Below, one piece after another: positions 8,610 through 12,174 of a stretch of DNA of 12,174 nt (positions are counted from its first letter, which is position 1; the number at the start of each line of letters is the position of its first letter). The notes beneath the pieces are model-generated. The model had not been told where the DNA came from. It worked only from the letters and a program-made list of their open reading frames with translations, and did no database searches. Location: the NCBI GenBank assembly GCA_030428825.1, contig JAUIEL010000136.1, forward strand, positions 1 through 12,174. The letters run 5' to 3'. The position numbers and the translations under genes were made by a program. This stretch comes from a bacterium. GTDB taxonomy: Bacteria > Planctomycetota > B15-G4 > JADJEK01.

Positions 8610-9496
8610 GGAAGATGCGAGACGACATGCCCCTCCCACCCGACTGCCGTCGCTTCCGATCGCTCCTGGAGGCCCACCTCGAGGGCGACCTCGACGCGCC
8701 GCTGGAGACGTGGGCCGCCGAGCACGTCGCCGGCTGCCCGGGTTGCCGGGCCTCGGCCGCCGAAGGGCGGGAGGCGGACCTGGCCCTCCACGGCTGGATC
8801 GCGCCCGAGCCGCCCGAGGGACTGCGGGACCGGATCCTGCGGCGCGCGCTCGCCGAGCACGTCCCCGACCGGGTCGCGTGCGTCGACCTCCGCGCGGATC
8901 TCGACGTCTGGATCGCCGGCGACCTCTCCGAGGCGCGCGGCCGGGCGCTCGAGGCCCACCTCGGGATCTGCCCGCCGTGCGCCCACGAGACGAAGGTCGC
9001 GCGCGGCGTCGAGTCGCTCCTCCGCGGCTGGGAGGCCCCCCTCGCGCCCGCCGGCCTGAAGGAGCGGCTGCTCGACCTCCACGTCCGCTCCGATCGGGCG
9101 CGTCGCCTCGCCGGGGCGCCCGCGCCGGGGGCGGCGCGCGACGAGGTCCGCGCCGCGCCGTCGGTCACGTCGATCCCCCGCGGCGCCGCGCTCGCCGCGG
9201 CGGCGGCGATCCTCGTCACGTCGCTCTTCGCGCTCCTCGGCTCGCGCGACTCGCGCGCCCCGGCGTCCGACGTCGTCCGTCCCGCCCGCACCCCGACGGT
9301 CGACGACCTCGTGAAGCGATACGGCGGGGACGTCCGGGTCCGCGCGGTCGCGAACCAGCAGTTCCCCTCGTCGGTCGGCCGGTTCAGCGCCCGGCCGCCG
9401 ATCACCGACCGCGTCCTTCGATCGTCCGGCAACGCGTTCCACCGGTCGCTCCGGCGCGCCCTGACCGAGACGGACGCCGGCGGGGAGGGGCGATGA
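8606..9496 (+). CDS. Membrane anti-sigma factor with two tandem zinc-finger (zf-HC2-like) units
   Basis: Probably binds and silences the sigma factor encoded just upstream. Counting from GTG 8606, the protein has 296 residues. Two H-x3-C-x2-C zinc motifs are visible, HVAGCPGC (40-47) and HLGICPPC (118-125), each preceded by a matching Cys (C14, C92). The two units align at a constant 78-residue shift, including GDL and GW-x-AP-x2-P-x-GL. Zinc anti-sigma proteins normally have one such unit. One membrane helix lies at about 193-212 (Ala/Leu/Val-rich), so residues 1-190 would be cytoplasmic and 213-296 outside. The start GTG has AGGAGG four bases ahead and overlaps the sigma stop; ATG at 8615 or 8627 is possible. 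It ends in an ATGA overlap with the next gene. Confidence 0.87.
   Translation: MRKMRDDMPLPPDCRRFRSLLEAHLEGDLDAPLETWAAEHVAGCPGCRASAAEGREADLALHGWIAPEPPEGLRDRILRRALAEHVPDRVACVDLRADLDVWIAGDLSEARGRALEAHLGICPPCAHETKVARGVESLLRGWEAPLAPAGLKERLLDLHVRSDRARRLAGAPAPGAARDEVRAAPSVTSIPRGAALAAAAAILVTSLFALLGSRDSRAPASDVVRPARTPTVDDLVKRYGGDVRVRAVANQQFPSSVGRFSARPPITDRVLRSSGNAFHRSLRRALTETDAGGEGR
8645..9112 (+). repeat. Two degenerate 234-nt tandem units inside the anti-sigma gene
   Basis: Unit 1 (8645-8878) and unit 2 (8879-9112) encode the two zinc-binding units. C14/C92, H40/H118, C44/C122, C47/C125, W64/W142 and L73/L151 all differ by exactly 78 residues, with no gap needed. I count about 21 identities in the first 65 aligned positions. 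The protein relation is clear; the DNA has diverged, so the duplication is old. Confidence 0.75.
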
Positions 9497-10947
9497 GGCT
9501 CGCCGTCGGCACGCGGGAGCTCGGGCTCCTCCTCCTCCTCGCGGTCGTCGCGGCCCCGGCCGCGGCCCGGCCGACGGGCGAGACCGACGCCGCCGATCGC
9601 GAGGACGCGGCGCGCGCGCTCCTCGAGGCGTTCGACGCCGCGTGGGCGGACGGGGACCTCGACGCGATGACCGCCCCGCTCTCCCCGTTCTTCGGGTGCG
9701 AGCTGTACGGCGACGTCAACGCCTCGCAGCTCCGCGAGGCGTTCGGCCTGCTGCTGGACGACCTCTCGGGGACCCGCGCCCGGACCCACGTCCTGGCGGT
9801 CCGCGCCGAGGGGGAGTACGTCCAGGCGTTCACCTGCCGGCTCTTCTCCCCGGTCGACCGACCGGCCCGCACCGTCGAGGAGCTCTGCCACGTCTACTAC
9901 CTGAAGGGCGCCGACGACGCGCTCTCGATCGTCGGGCTCGAGGAGTACGACCACGACGGCTACTCCTGCCTCCGCCCCGACCGGTTCGTCCAGGAGCGGT
10001 TCGCGTTCTCGTTCGACCTCCCCCCCGGGACGTTCGTGGTTCCGGTCCCGGACACCGGCGCGTCGCTGGAGGAGGTCGTCCTCCGCGGGGACGGGCTGAA
10101 GAGCGAGATCCGCCTCGTGCTGCTCCAGTGCGACGAACCGCTCGACCTCGAGGAGGCGTTCGACACCGACCTGAAGGACTGGATGCGGGAGAACCGGCCG
10201 GCGAAGGTCGAGCGACGCCGCCGGACCGAGGTGGCCGGGCGCCCGGCGATCCGGGCCTCCGTCCGGTTCTCCGGCGCGAGCTGCCGGCTGGCCGGCGTCG
10301 GCCGGGACGTCGAGCCGAAGCGGGCCCGTCGGACCTACGTGGCGCTCGACGACACCCACCTGCTCGCGGTCACCATGCAGACGCCCCGCAAGGACGAGGC
10401 GGCGGCGGACGCGGCGCTCGAGGCGGTGCTCCGGTCGTTCGAACTCGACCTCGACGAGGGGCGGACGTACGGCGAGACGATCGAGCGGCGGAACGGCTGG
10501 GGACGACGCGACGACGGGTTCTTCGCGTGCTCGGACTCCGGCCTCGTGGTGCAGGCGCCGGAGGGGTTCGCGCTCGACCTCGTCCGGACCGGCCCGTTCG
10601 TCTCGCTCCGCGCCGCCCCGAAGGACGGCGGCGTGTCGTTCCGGATCGACTGCGTGCCGCTCCTCGACCCGGACGTCCCGCTCGAGGAGCTGATCGACCT
10701 CGACGCGGCCGCCCGCGAGGCGACCCAGCGCGCGCGGCTCTCGCGCCAGGTCGGCGACCGGAACGCGGTGCAGGTCGACCGGACGTTCCACGCCGGGTCG
10801 CCGCGGCTCCGCATGGAGAAGATCGTCTACGTCCGGAACGGTCGCCACGTCGTGACGATCCGGGTCTGCGGCTCTCCGGACGACGTCGAGGCCGCCGAGC
10901 CCGCCCTCGAGGAGCTGCTGACGGGGATCTCGATCCTCGGCCGCTGA
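9493..10947 (+). CDS. Exported protein of unknown function: NTF2-like domain plus two related C-terminal domains
   Basis: I do not recognise this 484-residue protein as a named family. Residues 1-25 look like a signal peptide (positive start, LLLLLAVVA core, APAAA then R-P); there is no lipobox. Residues 33-153 resemble an NTF2/SnoaL-type fold (ARALLEAFDAAWADGDLDAMTAPLSPFF, then strands). Residues 160-320 and 345-482 look like two copies of one domain: a P-x-G loop after a first strand, an acidic LDLEEAFDTDL-like helix, a Gly-Arg/Asn-Ala strand, a YV strand, and a closing helix (AALEAVLRSFEL / ALEELLTGISI). This layout recalls PsbP/DUF1795-like proteins, a tentative reading. Nine cysteines are present in the mature part. 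The ATG overlaps the anti-sigma stop (ATGA) and has GGAGG ahead, so it is co-translated with the sigma pair and probably acts outside the membrane within the same response. Confidence 0.8.
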   Translation: MRLAVGTRELGLLLLLAVVAAPAAARPTGETDAADREDAARALLEAFDAAWADGDLDAMTAPLSPFFGCELYGDVNASQLREAFGLLLDDLSGTRARTHVLAVRAEGEYVQAFTCRLFSPVDRPARTVEELCHVYYLKGADDALSIVGLEEYDHDGYSCLRPDRFVQERFAFSFDLPPGTFVVPVPDTGASLEEVVLRGDGLKSEIRLVLLQCDEPLDLEEAFDTDLKDWMRENRPAKVERRRRTEVAGRPAIRASVRFSGASCRLAGVGRDVEPKRARRTYVALDDTHLLAVTMQTPRKDEAAADAALEAVLRSFELDLDEGRTYGETIERRNGWGRRDDGFFACSDSGLVVQAPEGFALDLVRTGPFVSLRAAPKDGGVSFRIDCVPLLDPDVPLEELIDLDAAAREATQRARLSRQVGDRNAVQVDRTFHAGSPRLRMEKIVYVRNGRHVVTIRVCGSPDDVEAAEPALEELLTGISILGR

Positions 10948-10960
10948 CGCGGCCCCGCGA

Positions 10961-11161
10961 TCAACCTCCGGCCGCCCCCTCCGCCGCCGGCGCGGGCGCG
11001 GCCGGCGGCTCGGCCGGAGCGGGGGCCGCGGCCGGCTCGGCCAGCTTCCGGGTGAGCGCATCGACCTCGGCCAACAGCACCTCGATCCGGGCCCGGATCG
11101 CCGCCGGATCGTCGGGCGCGTCCGCGGCCGCCGCCGCCTTCGCCCGCGCGGCCGCCGCCGC
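10961..11161 (-). other. In-frame 66-codon extension past the amber stop of the lipoprotein gene
   Basis: After the TAG at 11164-11162 the same frame runs on for 66 codons to a TGA at 10963-10961. It encodes an Ala-rich helix start, then IRARIEVLLAEVDALTRKL (a good amphipathic helix), then a Pro/Ala tail. Nearly all its codons end in G or C, as in neighbouring genes. It has no start codon or ribosome binding site of its own. With it, the gene would end 13 nt from the convergent gene instead of 214. It may be the lost C-terminus of the lipoprotein (CAG to TAG), a read-through product, or a sequence error. Chance is possible, because open frames are common at this GC content. Confidence 0.5.
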
Positions 11162-11527
11162 CTAGCAGCGCGCCGCGACCGACGCCACCGAAATCGTCTC
11201 GCGGCCGTCGCGGCCGATCAGCGTGGCGACGGCGCCGACCCGCGCCTCCGCCTCCGAGACCATGAACTCCCAGTCGGACGCCTCGAGCGCGAGCGCCTCC
11301 TCCCGGTCGATCAGGCGGGCGACCTCGTCCGTCAGGCGGTCGACGTGGGCCTGCTCGCGGAGGTACTCCTGCTGCAGGCGCTCCTGGGCCGCCTTGGAGT
11401 TGTCGACGTCCCGGACGAGGTACTGGTGGCTCAGGAACTCGTCGCGGCGCTCGAGTGTGCACCCGGCCGCCGCGAGGGCGACGACCGCGAGGGCGAGAGC
11501 AGGACCCGGAGGCTTCGGGTTCACCAT
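11162..11527 (-). CDS. Small coiled-coil lipoprotein, possibly truncated by an amber codon
   Basis: The protein has 121 residues and no family I can name. Residues 1-23 form a lipoprotein signal: a short Pro/Lys start, the hydrophobic core ALALAVVALAAAG and the lipidation cysteine C23. The mature part from about 42 to 108 is rich in Glu, Gln, Arg, Leu and Ala with heptad-like spacing (RLQQEYLREQAHVDRLTDEVARL), so a coiled coil tethered to a membrane is likely. The protein ends in AARC at TAG, and the frame continues for 66 more codons. The ATG has no ribosome binding site, but a TATACT hexamer ends about eight bases ahead, which could give a leaderless message. The other possible start is GTG at codon 2. 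It diverges from ndk and faces the exported-protein gene. Confidence 0.72.
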   Translation of the reverse strand: MVNPKPPGPALALAVVALAAAGCTLERRDEFLSHQYLVRDVDNSKAAQERLQQEYLREQAHVDRLTDEVARLIDREEALALEASDWEFMVSEAEARVGAVATLIGRDGRETISVASVAARC

Positions 11528-11531
11528 GCCG

Positions 11532-11545
11532 GCGAGTATACTCGC
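11532..11545. promoter_or_regulatory. Symmetric -10 element / 14-bp palindrome between lipoprotein gene and ndk
   Basis: GCGAGTATACTCGC is a perfect palindrome and gives TATACT (5/6 to TATAAT) on both strands. For ndk the plus-strand hexamer (11537-11542) predicts a start near 11549 and a leader of about 29 nt, with a poor -35 (TTCGGG, 17-base spacer). For the lipoprotein gene the minus-strand hexamer (11540-11535) has TTGGGA 18 bases ahead and predicts a start about at the ATG. The gap between the genes is only 50 nt, so promoters are expected here. The same bases can also fold as a terminator-like hairpin. Confidence 0.42.
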
Positions 11546-11577
11546 GGGCTTTTTCCGATCCCAAGAAGGAGCATGAC

Positions 11578-12042
11578 GTGGAGCGGACTCTCATCATCCT
11601 GAAGCCGGACGCGGTCCAGCGGCAGCTCTGCGGTCGCATCCTGAGCCGATTCGAGGACAAGGGCCTGAAGATCGTCGGGGCGAAGTTCACGCAGATCCCG
11701 CGCGCGACCCTCGAGAAGCACTACTCCGATCACCAGGGGAAGCCGTTCTACGAGGGGCTCGTCTCGTTCATGTCGAAGAGCCCGGTGCTGATCCTCGCGC
11801 TCGAGGGGAAGGGCGCGATCGCGGTCTGCCGCAAGATGATGGGCGCCACGTTCGGCTCGAACGCCGAGGCCGGCACCATCCGCGGCGACTTCGGGATCAG
11901 CGACTCGTTCAACCTGATCCACGGCTCCGACTCGCCCGAGGCGGCGGCGAAGGAGCTCGGGATCTTCTTCCAGGAGGGGGAGATCGTGTCGTACGACAAC
12001 ATCTCCGCGCCGTGGATCTACGACGAGGACGAGCTCGGCTGA
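11578..12042 (+). CDS. ndk: Nucleoside diphosphate kinase
   Basis: The enzyme passes phosphate from ATP to other nucleoside diphosphates through a phosphohistidine, balancing cellular NTP pools. The protein has 154 residues, slightly long for the family. It opens with ERTLIILKPDAVQR, including the conserved Lys in LKPDAV (K9), has MMGAT and AGTIRGDF (98-105), and the active-site block NLIHGSDS with the phosphorylated H115. The Arg often found before Asn in this block (GRN) is Phe here (SFN), as in mycobacterial enzymes, so it is not a defect. The start is GTG at 11578 with AAGGAG six bases ahead; no ATG in frame fits. The C-terminal extension SAPWIYDEDELG is of the kind seen in longer bacterial and archaeal Ndk proteins. 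Confidence 0.97.
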   Translation: MERTLIILKPDAVQRQLCGRILSRFEDKGLKIVGAKFTQIPRATLEKHYSDHQGKPFYEGLVSFMSKSPVLILALEGKGAIAVCRKMMGATFGSNAEAGTIRGDFGISDSFNLIHGSDSPEAAAKELGIFFQEGEIVSYDNISAPWIYDEDELG

Positions 12043-12056
12043 GCTCGACCCCGTCC

Positions 12057-12174
12057 ATGGAGGCGACCGCGGGAGCGCTGGCGAGGCTCGCGGCGGAGGC
12101 GTCGGCCGCCGCCGCGGGACTCGAGGTCCGCGCGCTGGTCGACGCGGTCGGCGGCGGACACCTCCTCCTCCTCG
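12057..12174 (+). CDS. Start of an unidentified gene, cut by the right edge
   Basis: An ATG 14 nt after the ndk stop opens a frame that runs to the window edge (39 codons). It has an Ala-rich helix (LARLAAEASAAAAGLEVRAL) followed by VDAVGGGHLLLL. The pattern of helix, GLE, strand, Gly turn, strand recalls the N-terminus of RimP, the ribosome maturation factor, but this is too short to decide. No good ribosome binding site is visible ahead of the ATG, so the true start could differ. Same strand and close spacing suggest co-transcription with ndk. Confidence 0.45.
   Translation, partial: MEATAGALARLAAEASAAAAGLEVRALVDAVGGGHLLLL

Noticed and set aside
7461..10947. CRISPR arrays, transposase genes, tRNA or rRNA genes, attachment sites
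   Set aside because: I looked through this part and the rest of the window and found no regular short direct repeats, transposase motifs, or cloverleaf or rRNA segments.
10983..11009. A perfect 9-bp inverted repeat (GCCGCCGGC ... GCCGGCGGC, 9-nt loop) between the convergent genes, as a terminator
   Set aside because: No T-run follows on either strand. It falls in Ala/Pro codons of the possible lipoprotein tail, where such GC repeats arise easily.
8533..11061. A minus-strand open frame of about 840 codons opposite the anti-sigma and exported-protein genes
   Set aside because: Composition is Arg/Pro/Ala/Val/Glu-rich with no domain. The plus-strand genes have ribosome binding sites, a signal peptide, zinc motifs and 4-nt overlaps.
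11162..11164. TAG read as a sense codon across this genome
   Set aside because: atpF and atpH both end in TAG at normal protein lengths, so amber works as a stop here; no evidence for reassignment.

Overview
The window is GC-rich bacterial chromosome of ordinary housekeeping character. G/C strongly dominates third codon positions, GTG starts are common (atpB, atpZ, atpD, ndk and probably the anti-sigma gene), and most stops are TGA. A lipoprotein signal points to a cell with an outer envelope. The wording of the AtpG C-terminus and of Ndk reminds me of Planctomycetota or a related high-GC diderm phylum. That is a low-confidence guess from memory of the families, not a database result.

Layout. 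(1) Positions 1-344, minus strand: the start of aspS (aspartyl-tRNA synthetase), running off the left edge. (2) Positions 398-7706, minus strand: a complete F1Fo ATP synthase operon in the order atpZ-atpI-B-E-F-H-A-G-D-C. It has a single b subunit and a proton-type c subunit, and a credible sigma70 promoter lies at 7794-7821. aspS follows atpC after 53 nt with no visible terminator, so it may be read from the same message. (3) Positions 7707-8015: a divergent control region of about 310 nt. (4) Positions 8016-10947, plus strand: three genes joined by 4-nt stop/start overlaps. They encode an ECF-type sigma factor, a membrane anti-sigma factor with two zinc-binding units in tandem, and a large exported protein of unknown function. 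(5) Positions 11527-11162, minus strand: a small coiled-coil lipoprotein whose reading frame continues in frame for 66 codons past an amber stop. (6) Positions 11578-12042, plus strand: ndk (nucleoside diphosphate kinase). It diverges from the lipoprotein gene across only 50 nt, which hold a perfect 14-bp palindrome with the -10-like hexamer TATACT on both strands. (7) From 12057: the start of another gene, cut by the right edge.

How the genes work together. The atp genes encode the whole rotary enzyme plus two small membrane proteins (AtpZ, AtpI) usually tied to its assembly or ion supply. The sigma/anti-sigma/exported-protein set reads as an envelope-signalling module: the anti-sigma holds the sigma factor at the membrane and the third protein acts outside. 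The third protein could be the sensor partner, a target of the regulon, or both; the sequence does not say which. This module and the interrupted lipoprotein gene are the least ordinary parts of the window.
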